Origin: Pontederia crassipes
Taxonomy: Eukaryota; Streptophyta; Magnoliopsida; Commelinales; Pontederiaceae
Assembly: GCA_030549335.1 (NCBI GenBank)
Contig: CM060194.1
Location: forward strand, 33,624,171 to 33,688,170
Direction: 5' to 3'
DNA: 64,000 bases
Part shown: positions 46,925-56,079 of the stretch, one piece after another
How the letters are laid out: every line of letters begins with the position of its first letter
Numbering within the stretch: position 1 is the first letter of the stretch
Notes under the pieces: model-generated
Told to the model about the DNA's origin: nothing
The model's input: the letters and a program-made list of their open reading frames with translations, nothing else
Database searches by the model: none
Position numbers and translations under genes: made by a program

Positions 46925-48037
46925 TCATATCCAGCCACGAAATTGCTCCTTTTCCAGCGTCTGAGTCAATGCCGCTGCATTTTTTGCGATCTTCTCATTG
47001 CCATCTCCGAGTAAAGCCAAAGAGAGCTCCAAAGCTCCCTCTTTCGTGGCCTCAAGAGCCATCTCTCTACTATCGGAACACACCAAGTTCAGCGCCAACA
47101 AGGAATGGTGGATGCTCCTGGAGCTCCCAATTCTGAGCAGCTCGACCAGTACGCCAACAAAGTTGGCAATTTTCTTCATCTCTTCCTTCCCTTCCCGGCA
47201 CTTGGCCAGGAGACCCAGGACCTCAACGGCCCTCTCGGAGCCCTCCCCGGCGAGACGCACTAGCGCGGGCACGGCGCCGGCTCGGACCGCCCGCCTGCGG
47301 TTCTCCGGGAACTTGCACAGCTCGTAGAGCGCGGTGGCCGCCTCGCGCCGCTCGCGCGCTGCGGCCCCTTGGCGCAGCAGCGCGGCGAGGCCCGGGACGG
47401 CCGCGGGGTGGGCGCCGATGGTGCACTTGTTGACCTCCACCACGGCGAGGCTGGTGAGGGTGGTGGCGGCGAGGGCCGCGGCGGGCCCCCGCAGCGCGGC
47501 GACGACGCTGTCGACGGCGCCGTCGGCTACGAGCCCCACGCGGGCGTCGTCCCCGTCGAGGCTGAGGTGGAGCACGGCGCGGAGGGCGAGGTCCTGGAGG
47601 TCTGGGCGGTCCCCGGACGCGGCGGCATGGCGGAGGAGGACGGAGGCGGCGCCCGAGTCGGCAACGAGGCGGCGGAAGGAGGGGCTGCGCTTGACGAGGC
47701 GCAGGACGGCGGCGAGGGTGGCGGCATCGGAGGGGAAGACGAGTGCGGCGAGGAGGGCGCGAGGGTCTGCGGCGGCGGAAGAGGGCGGCGGCGGCGGAGA
47801 GGGAGAAGAAGAGGGAGGGGTAAAGTTGGAAATGAGGCTGCGGAGGGCGTGGTTGGGGATGAGGCGAGGGGAGGGGGGGAGGGGGAGGTTGGTGACCGGG
47901 CAGGTGCGGTTGCCGGAGTCGAGCCAGCGCTGGATGGAGGGACGGTCGAAGGTGTGGCCGGAGGACAAGATCACCGGGTCCGTCATCACCTCGAGCGAGA
48001 TCGGGCAGCGGAAGTCATCGGGGAGCTCCACTTCCAT
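46925..48037 (-). CDS. PUB8: U-box E3 ubiquitin ligase, PUB8-like
   Basis: Single-exon gene of 370 residues. Residues about 4-75 are the U-box: LPDDFRCPISLEVMTDPVIL, SGHTFDRPSIQRWLDSGNRT, CPVTNLPL, then the LIPNHALRSLI tail. The rest is armadillo-type alpha-helical repeats, for example LQDLALRAVLHLSLDGDDAR, SLAVVEVNKCTIGAHP, ALYELCKFPENRRRAV and ERAVEVLGLLAKCREGKEEM. These closely follow Arabidopsis PUB8 as I remember it (374 residues). The U-box recruits E2-ubiquitin and the armadillo part is thought to bind substrates. I chose the ATG at 48037 because it gives the family length and starts MEVELPDD; an in-frame ATG at 48106 would add 23 unconserved residues. The middle is extremely GC-rich with G/C third positions, typical of monocot genes. 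Its particular substrate is unknown. Confidence 0.93.
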   Translation of the reverse strand: MEVELPDDFRCPISLEVMTDPVILSSGHTFDRPSIQRWLDSGNRTCPVTNLPLPPSPRLIPNHALRSLISNFTPPSSSPSPPPPPSSAAADPRALLAALVFPSDAATLAAVLRLVKRSPSFRRLVADSGAASVLLRHAAASGDRPDLQDLALRAVLHLSLDGDDARVGLVADGAVDSVVAALRGPAAALAATTLTSLAVVEVNKCTIGAHPAAVPGLAALLRQGAAARERREAATALYELCKFPENRRRAVRAGAVPALVRLAGEGSERAVEVLGLLAKCREGKEEMKKIANFVGVLVELLRIGSSRSIHHSLLALNLVCSDSREMALEATKEGALELSLALLGDGNEKIAKNAAALTQTLEKEQFRGWI

Positions 48038-48142
48038 AGTACTTTTCGTGCTTCTTGTTGTTGTTGCAGGTCGATTGCACCGAGACTTCCTAACGCTACT
48101 CACCAACCCGCAACCGGAGAATGGGAACCGAAGGCAGAGAGA

Positions 48143-48192
48143 ACGACGACGACGACGACGACGGAGAGAGAGAGAGGAGAGAGAGAGAGACT
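48143..48192. promoter_or_regulatory. (GAC)n and (GA)n tract upstream of PUB8-like start
   Basis: A GAC repeat (48143-48162) followed by a GA repeat (48164-48191) lies about 110-155 bases before the chosen start codon, so on the gene strand it is a CT-rich leader. A second GA tract is at 48352-48369. Such CT/GA tracts are common in plant 5' untranslated regions and can bind BBR/BPC (GAGA-binding) proteins; that role here is inference. Confidence 0.6.
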
Positions 48193-48369
48193 TTTGGGTT
48201 TTTAGAGGGGGGTCGTCTGAGGTGAAATGGTAAGTGATTTACCAAAACGTTCCTGGCTCGGGATGAGGTGGCACTCTCTTGTGGTGCGTTCGGAGAAAGC
48301 GTGTGGAATTTTGTCTTCTTTTTTTATTACAATAAAATAAAAAAATGGGGAAGAGAGAGAGAGAGAGAG

Positions 48370-50175
48370 GCGTTTTTGTTTTGATCTTAGGTGGAGAATT
48401 GGTGATGATAAATGTGCCGTTTGGAGAATTAGTGATCTGAAAAAAAAAGTACAATAATAAATTATGACAACTTAACGTATTTAAAATCGTGGCATTACTA
48501 GTTGAACTCTTGAAATAAATATTTTTAAGTAAAAACTACATGATACTTTTCTTAAAATATTTTTAAAATAAATATTCTTAAAATAGAGTAAGTAAGAATT
48601 AATAAAAAAAATGTAATCAACTACTCTAATCACTAATGTATCGAACTTTTCTTCTTCTTCTTCTTTTATGCAAGTTGAAAAGAAAAAGAGTTTTAAAAAA
48701 TAATGTCGGTGGATTTAATTGGTCAAAATATTAAAATTAGGACGATAAGAAAAAGTTAGGAAAATATTTAATTGCATATCATGCATTCGTAATCTCTTCA
48801 TCACAATATTTGGAAAGAACAGAAATCACAGGAATTGGGGCAACAATATTGAACGAGAATTGGGGCAACAATAATAAATGTTGATACGGATAATTTCGTG
48901 CTTTTATTTTTTTTACTTTCTTTTTTCGTGAAACTAATTAATTGTGGGAGTTGACATGATATCGAGATCCCAATCTCATTCATTTACGTAAATTACATTA
49001 AAGAATGCATTTATTTGTGTTCAATAAATTGAAAAATGTGAAAACTCGTATTTTTTTTAATGAAAGAATTTACGTCGTGCATGACATTTTTTATCATTAG
49101 GGTCGTTTAGTTTTTTGCCATTATTTAAATTATCGATAATATTATATTATAATATTTGGTAAGTACTGATAATATAAATAATAGTAAAAAAATGATAGTG
49201 ACAAAATTATCAAAATATTTTTAAAATTTATTTTATATTTTAATAATATATTATTATAAATAAATAAAGAAAAAAATAGAAAAAGTGAATATATATAAAA
49301 AATGAGAAGAAATTAAGACAAGATTACACATAATAAAAAATATGAAATTAAATGATATTTATTTATTAATAAATATTTAAAATAAAAAATTAATTGAATG
49401 AATATTTTCATCAAAATGTATTACCACCAATTGGTTATATGAAAAAATGTCTCCCCTGCTTGTTATTTAGATTATCGTGAGGTGATAATTAAGATTACTA
49501 AAGTAATTAAAATTATCGATAATCAATCGTAGTCAAACGAAATAATAATTATTAAAAAGGTTTGATGAGTTACTTTTATAATTAAAGATTAAAATGCATT
49601 TAAAATATGACAGTACAAGACTTAACTAAAATACATAAGTAAATGTATTATAAGGATATGTTTTTCTGTATATTTTTAATATTAATATAAAATTTCTTAA
49701 TTAAATGAAAATGATGGGATAAGCCCATTCTTCCAATCGGTCTGATTTGAGTTGAATGCCACAATTATTAAAATAGGCCACACTCGGGTAAGAAAATTGA
49801 TGAAAAATGAAATGATATTTTATATCATTAAAATATTTAGAAAAGTTAATGACTATAATAGTAGGTTAGTTGGCCTGACCTAATGGCTTAAAAGTAAAAA
49901 ATATAATATGAAGACTCTTTTTTTGGAGTTATTTTATTAGATCTCCCTTAAACTATTATGATATTTCGCATCTAATTCAAATATATAAATTTATCGTAAT
50001 ACGTTCCTAAATTATATCGTAATTTTTATTTTAGTCCATCCGTCACAATTTGGTAACTTTTCTATTATTTCTATTTTTATATTTATTAAAAGATTAAACT
50101 ATCCTCTCCTCTCATTTAATCTTTCAAAGTTTAAAATAATATAATAAAAAATAATTAAAAAATAAAAACAAAAAG
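48370..50175. other. AT-rich spacer upstream of the PUB8-like gene
   Basis: No gene recognised. At about 49101-49543 a stretch begins GGTCGTTTAGTTTTTTGCC and ends with GATAATCAATCGTAGTCAAACGA, whose ends are partly inverted-complementary (TCGTTT...ATTATCGATAAT), so an old MITE is possible but not shown. The rest is low-complexity AT-rich DNA. Confidence 0.45.
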
Positions 50176-51290
50176 GGGACGCTGCCGCATATCCGTCCCG
50201 GGCAGGATGGGGCATCTCGCACTCAAGCTCGTTGGGGTTATGCTGATGTTGCAGGGGGGAGTCCATCGCTAGACGCGGGGAGGGGGCTTGCCGGGGTGAT
50301 CACTGTTCATTGGAAGGAGAGGAGGCTAGGGCGAGTCGGTCACCAAAGAGGAGGTTCGTGAGGGCAACGTGTCCCGGGGGCTTCTCCCCGGGGCACGTCG
50401 AGTTATCTTATCATGTATTTTCCTTTTCAACTCACTTTTGTACTTAGTTTATTTTCTAAGTGTGATGGTGGCAGTTTTGTAATTTGCACTCCAGAAAAGT
50501 GCACCACCGGAGATGGTCCTCCACATCACACGTCGCAATTCTACCACCCGAAACGGTGGTATAGTAGGGGAGACCCGCTAGTCCTCCCCGAAGCGTTGTA
50601 ATCATTCTTATTTACTCAACAAAGATTTCAAGCTTCTCTAAATCTAGCATTGTGCCTCAAGCGTGGGGTGGCAACCCACAAAAGAGCGTCCCAAAGCGTC
50701 CCAAGCGATCGAGCGTTACGCCGAGGTGCCCGTTTGTTCACAAACGCCTCCACCGAAGAAGCGTCCGCTCGGGACCGTGCGTCCCAAAAGTTGTGGCATA
50801 CAAAAAGTGGCATAAGCAAGCTTCCGCAAAGCGCTCAAAAGAGCTTGCCTAGACGTTGGGCACGTCTAGGCGCCGCACGGGTCGGTCGAGCGAAAAACGA
50901 CCCCGTGACAAACGCAGGGGCGCATGGTCCATCACCGACTGCAAGGAGGGGATCTATTGGGATCGAGCTCGCTCGGGGCGCTGACGACAACCTCACAGTG
51001 GAGCTCACTAGGGGGAGCCGATATCGTGGGGAGGGGGGGGGGGAGAGAGAGGTGGGGTGGTCAATCGCCGATCGCAGGGGATGGTCCATCATCGATCGCT
51101 AGAGGGGGCGAGTTGGTTGCCGAGTTGGAGGTCTAGAGGCGACGCAGGGGGCGTTGGCCCTGACGACAAGTTCATGATTGAGCTCGTTGGAGGTTCTGCC
51201 GGCAAGCTCACGATCAAGCCTGCTGGGGCTGGCATCGGGGAGAGTCCAGCATCGATCCAGTCATTGGAGGGGAGTCTAACAAAATAATCT
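50176..51290. repeat. GC-rich repeat-derived block
   Basis: Two GC-rich flanks (50176-50369 and 50911-51290) share phrases such as CAAGCTCGTTGGGG / GAGCTCGTTGGAGG and GGGGAGAGTCCAGCATCG-type wording. They are full of degenerate short repeats. They surround a probable solo LTR and look like a single older element interrupted by it. Short reading frames here have no family motif. Confidence 0.45.
50370..50910 (+). mobile_element. Probable solo LTR (Ty3-like)
   Basis: Begins TGTCCCGGGGGC and ends GACCCCGTGACA, so the TG...CA ends form a short inverted repeat. It is flanked by AACG on both sides (50366-50369 and 50911-50914), a 4-of-5 match to a retroelement target duplication. The length is 541 bases. 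No internal region follows, as expected after LTR-LTR recombination. Orientation and family are tentative. Confidence 0.55.
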
Positions 51291-51711
51291 TTTTTTTACT
51301 TATAAATTGACAAAAAAATTCAAATATTTGCTTATCAAAATAGAAGAAAATTTCAAATTTACTTATAAACAGCGCCTACAGAGATGCCGAGTACACACTC
51401 TCTCTCTAACCAACATTGAACATTGCATTTAACAAATTTATATATTTCTCAATAATTCTTCATTTAATATATTTAAAATAAAGGTCCATGCAGTAATTAT
51501 AGAACTAAGACCAAAATCCATGCAAACTAAGAAACTCATATTGAAATGTTTAGATTTAAAATTTGCATAATGATAATATAGATAAGGCGACTGAAGATCA
51601 ATTGTTCTATTTAAGTACTAAATATTCAAATTCCTAAGCACACAACATGGTATCTTTCCATAAATTCCGTCAGCACTCTAAAATTATGAAACTTTGCAAT
51701 TATACCCACAT

Positions 51712-51752
<41 letters not shown>
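51291..51752. other. AT-rich spacer ending in a (TA)n microsatellite
   Basis: No gene seen. 51713-51752 is a TA repeat of about 40 bases. The Ty3 element starts immediately after it, and its 5-bp target duplication ATATA comes from this repeat. Confidence 0.7.
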
Positions 51753-51756
<4 letters not shown>

Positions 51757-54051
51757 ACATATCGTCTCTTTAAAAAAAAGGAAATGAAACGAGCGGTCGC
51801 CAGGGGAGGCAAAGTGCCACCCCTGACCTCCTGGTCGTTTCGCCTCCGGCCGACCAAGGGTCGGCTAGGGTTGTATAAAAGGGGGGCTAGGGTCGTCCTT
51901 TGCGTCTCTTGGACACTCGGCCGACCACCTCCCCCACCGTCTTCTTCTTCCTCTCGTTCGGCGATCGGCGTGTGCGAGCGGCAGGAGCAGAGGCGATCGA
52001 CGCACGTCACCAATCGACCCCTCTCCAGCGCACCTCGAACCTCCTCGACGTGCACAAGGATCCGGTGAACCTTCCCTGTCGATCCACAGGCGATCGACGA
52101 CGACTGGACGGAGAAACAGCGACCGGCGAATTTGAAATTTCGACGAAAGAGGTACCCTTAGCATTTTAATCCCATAGACGAAGAATTAAGAATTTATTGA
52201 TGCGTAAAGTTGGTTCATTATAATCTTGAAGTAGTTTACAACCTTTTTCTTATTGTGACCGTCATCGTTGGACGGCCGGAGGACCCCCAGAATCGGAGGT
52301 AAAGTCCAGCGACCCTATTTTATCGTAGGGACCAATCAACCGATTCCAGAGAACGGTCGACCGGTATGTGCACAAAACTCACATGAATTCTTACTTATCG
52401 ATCGACCGGCCTCACCACGGCGGTCGACCGGTCTCTCTATCAAAGAATAGATCTGACCTTACGATCGGTCGACCGGTCCCAGAGACGTTCGAGCGATCCG
52501 ATGCACAGTGCTCATCTTCATGGCCTAACGAACGGTCGATCGACACCATGGACGGTCGACCGATTCACAGACACTAATTAAAGAATTCGGCCGACCGAAC
52601 CTATAGGACCGGTCGACCGATGCCAAGAGAATGATCGACCGGTACTTCAGGAACGGTCGACCGGTCCGACAGCCAGACCCCTTGGTCTGACCTAATCGGA
52701 TTAACTCTTTCCCATTCATAACGGAGACTCTGACCAGTTCACCTATACCAGCTGAGTCCTATTATATAAAGATCAAAATTCTATTGAACCATAAATCATA
52801 GATTTCGTAATGACTAAAGATAAATAAAGCAAGGACAAAGACATGGGATTACTATGTGCCGCCCCTAAAGTTAAAGCAAAGATCAAAGATTAAAACATAG
52901 TAGGGATAGGTAGTTAGTTGGGGGGACAGTGAAGCTACTGTCTTGAATGACCACTATTCCTAAGATTTCAGGTCTTCTCCCACCTGTATCTCGAATGAAA
53001 GGTTGTGCTAAGGTCATACCCCTTCCCTTAAATATTAAAGTATTATGCCAGAGGGACAGGTAACTAACTGAGGAGACAGTGAACCTAAATGTCTCTTAAC
53101 CGACCATTGTTCCTGGATTGTAGGAATTCTTCCCCCTACCTTCCGAACTGGGTGAGATAGTAACACCCACCCATCTTCCCTTTATGGGCTTACTGGCAGC
53201 AGAGATTCAGAGAGGCACCCCTGTCATCCCAACCTAATAAAGTCGAACTCGCATAGGACAACCAACCCTAAGGATAATTTAGTAAAGTAAAAGACGTAGT
53301 ACAACTCACAGTAAAGCAATGCAAAATAAAGTAATGTACAAGAGCAATGTAAAGCAAAGCACTGTAAAGTAAAGCAGAGATATTGTAAAGTAAAGTATTG
53401 CATAGCATAGTAAAGACATTGTAAAGTAAAAGCAGAGTAACGCAAAGATAAAGTTTTGTTATAGTAAAGAACATAGTACTGATAATGATTAAAGACTTAT
53501 ATATTGATTTCATGATCATCATCGATCCTTATTTCACTGTCTATTGCTATTGTACTGAGCATCTTTGCTCATGAATATTTTATTCCCTTGCATTGAAATT
53601 TTGCAGGTGAGAATGCCAACTGAGGAGGTGATGGAGGGCGCAGAGCTTGGAGAACGATGCACATGACTGATATTTCTGCTCCGAGCTTTCTTACTGCATA
53701 TCTGTTTAATCATCTTTATTGTTCAGAGACATCATGTTTTCTTCCTCTCATAGAACTTCAGACAAGACTTATTATATTTCTGCATATTTTCTATATTGAA
53801 AGACGTCATAGACTTCCGCATATTTTCTATAATATGAGACATTATGAAGTTCCGCATTTAAGTCATTCATCATGACATTTCGACTATTCTTCCGCATTTA
53901 AAGTCCTCTATTATGTTTATTATTATTTTATTAGTGCTACGTAAGCAGTTTTGTTGAATGGTCAAGGCCAGTAGAGCAATAGGCAGTGTAGCGCTCCCGG
54001 GGTCAATCTGATCGCCTACGTGGTGGGAGGTGCAATTTTGGGGGCATTACA
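51753..54051 (+). repeat. 5' LTR of the Tekay-type element
   Basis: TG...CA bounded. Near its start a GC-rich block is followed by a TATA-like TTGTATAAAAGG (about 51869-51880), a plausible promoter. It then contains the GGTCGACCGGT palindrome cluster (52340-52665) and a run of degenerate GTAAAG words (53278-53465), and ends GGGGGCATTACA. Confidence 0.9.
52340..52665. repeat. Cluster of GGTCGACCGGT palindromes in the 5' LTR
   Basis: About ten copies or near-copies of the core GGTCGACCG(G/A)T, spaced roughly 20-60 bases apart. The same cluster is in the 3' LTR at about 60090-60430, and two copies lie in the unrelated insert at 19.2-19.3 kb. The core is self-complementary. Confidence 0.8.
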
Positions 54052-54054
54052 GTT

Positions 54055-54066
54055 TGGTATCGGAGC
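54055..54066 (+). promoter_or_regulatory. Primer binding site of the Tekay-type element
   Basis: TGGTATCGGAGC, three bases after the LTR end, is one base different from the usual complement of plant initiator-methionine tRNA (TGGTATCAGAGC). Confidence 0.85.
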
Positions 54067-54264
54067 CTAAGTTCTTAGCTCCTTCATTGATCATAGTAGA
54101 GTAGATGTTCATGCATAGCATTCATTATTCATACGGTACACAGCTCACAATAAAGTCATGTGCAAGCTTCTCAAGCATCTGCGACTCCATTCCTCAAGTA
54201 AGTAAGTAATAAGTACATTCCTATATGAATCATACTTATGTTATTGAATTAAATTATGTTATAG

Positions 54265-56050
54265 ATGCCTCCACGCCGTATGGTCACCAGAATTGTACGA
54301 AGGGGTAGGGGCCATATAGTTGGGATACGTATGTGGCCAGTAGATCCTCCAACCCTGCCACAGCCTGCTCCAAAGAGACCGAAGCATTCAAATTCGGATT
54401 TAGAGAGCGTAGAGAGTAATGATCCGGAGTTACTCTCTCCACGCCACTTCTACCCCGTGGAGACACGTGAAGAGATGAGTCAAAGGTGGCACTTTTACAC
54501 GAGAGGAGAACTATTGACAACCCAATTTCTATCTCCTCCGATGATGAAGAAGAAGTTCCTGAACCACCAAGGGGATTACAGTTCAGAGACACGAGCCCTA
54601 TCAATCAAATTGATCCAGAGGAGTTTTGTGGTCTCTGTTATCAAGAAGGACACGGTGATGATGAGTGCCCCAATCTCACTGGGGAGCCATCTAGACGTAG
54701 TGATTAGTGTTTGACATATATCTCGATATGAAGGCCTTAGTGCGCCTCAAACAGATGTTTATGCTTTTCCGAACCTTATCGAGAGAATAATGTTTGCTTT
54801 AATGAATACTGAGCATTTTGGTTTCAATTTTTATCTAAGATTTCTATTTAGATTAAAAATCTTTGATTTTATGTGCCTCTCTCAATTATTGTTATGGTCC
54901 TTCTTATAGATATCATATTAAAGAAGAGAATATGCCTATACCAGTGAGGCTGAGAACTACAATGAAGGGGAGAACCCATATGTTCTCCCACCTCCACCAT
55001 ACCCATCTCCACTTCCACCTTCTCCTCCGCCACCAGAACCACCAGTTCAGCAAGGACGTCAAGTCCCTTCTATCTGCACACTACAAGATTTCTGGAGGTC
55101 AAAACCTCCAATGTTCAACGGTGAAGGAGGCATCGTAGTAGCAGAGCAATGGATGGAGGCAATTGAGGACAAATTTGACATCCTCGACGTGCCCGAGAAT
55201 AAGAAAGTGTTGTTCGCCGGAGACACTCTCCAAAAAGACGCTAAGGAGTGGTGGAAAGTGAGAAAGGCCACCAGCTTTCCTGATGTGAGAATTGTTGGCT
55301 GAGAAGATTTCCGTCAGACATTTGAGATGCGATGTTTCCCTAGGTTCCAAATGGACCTGAAATAGAAGGAGTTCCTGAACCTAGTGCAAGAGACCATGAC
55401 TGTGGACTAATATATGACGAAGTTCGTCAGACTTAAGAAGTACTCTAGGCTAATGATGGATGAGCTGGATGTGACCAAGTGTTTTGTGGACGGGCTGAAC
55501 CCCACTCTGAGGTCCCATACAAGATCGGAAAACTGCAGAACTTTAGAGGACGCCATCAGTTTGACTACCTTGACTGAAAAAGAACAACAAGATTTGTAGA
55601 AATCTCAAAAGGCCCAGCAGAATGTGGGGCAGAGTTCCCATCAGCAGCAACAGTTTCGTGGGAACAACCGGCAATACCAACGACGGGATAACCGGTACCA
55701 CCCATATGCAGCGCCTCAACAGAACCACCACCCTCAATAACAACAACAGTCATACCGTCCTCCACAATAAGTCACTTCCCCTCAGCAACAGCAACCACAA
55801 CATCAGCAACAACAGCGACTCCCTCAGCAGGCGCAGAGGCGCCCAGCACAGCAACAGAGGCAACAGCCTCCTAGATCCCCTCAAACACCATCCGCATAAG
55901 ATGAGCGGGTCTTATGCAACACATGTGGCAAGATCCATGCTGGGAATGTCGAATGAAGTTTGGAGCTTGCTACTACTGTGGTGGAATGGGCCACATCGCA
56001 GTGAATTATTCAAGACGTGGATAACAGCAATTGGTGCAAGGAAGACTCAT
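54265..56050 (+). pseudogene. Gag region of the Tekay-type element
   Basis: Starts with a basic MPPRRMVTRIVRRGRG segment and includes a retrotransposon-gag-like core at about 55090-55600 (AEQWMEAIEDKFDILDVPEN), a glutamine-rich linker at about 55620-55900 and a zinc-knuckle region at about 55905-56010. A separate CCHC-like motif, CGLCYQEGHGDDEC, occurs near the start at about 54630. The region is a broken fossil. Confidence 0.75.
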
Positions 56051-56079
56051 CAATATGTAAGAGGATGCTCCACAGAATG

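Noticed and set aside
47334-48233. Long plus-strand reading frames (299 and 278 residues) opposite the PUB8-like gene
   Set aside because: They are arginine/alanine/glycine-rich shadows of the GC-rich coding strand, lack family motifs and are explained by skewed codon third positions.
50650-51136. GC-rich reading frames of 63-150 residues
   Set aside because: They overlap in several frames on both strands within repeat-derived DNA and show no domain; they run through the proposed LTR boundary.
51694-52169. Reading frames of 89-124 residues at the left end of the Ty3 element
   Set aside because: They lie in the LTR and recur in the 3' LTR; they reflect GC-rich promoter sequence rather than a gene.
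52340-52665. GGTCGACCGGT clusters as vector or linker contamination
   Set aside because: The copies are degenerate, unevenly spaced, present in both LTRs at the same places and embedded in plant repeat DNA.
53224-53522. Minus-strand 73-84-residue leucine/tyrosine-rich frames, repeated at about 60943-61285
   Set aside because: Products of the degenerate GTAAAG run in both LTRs.
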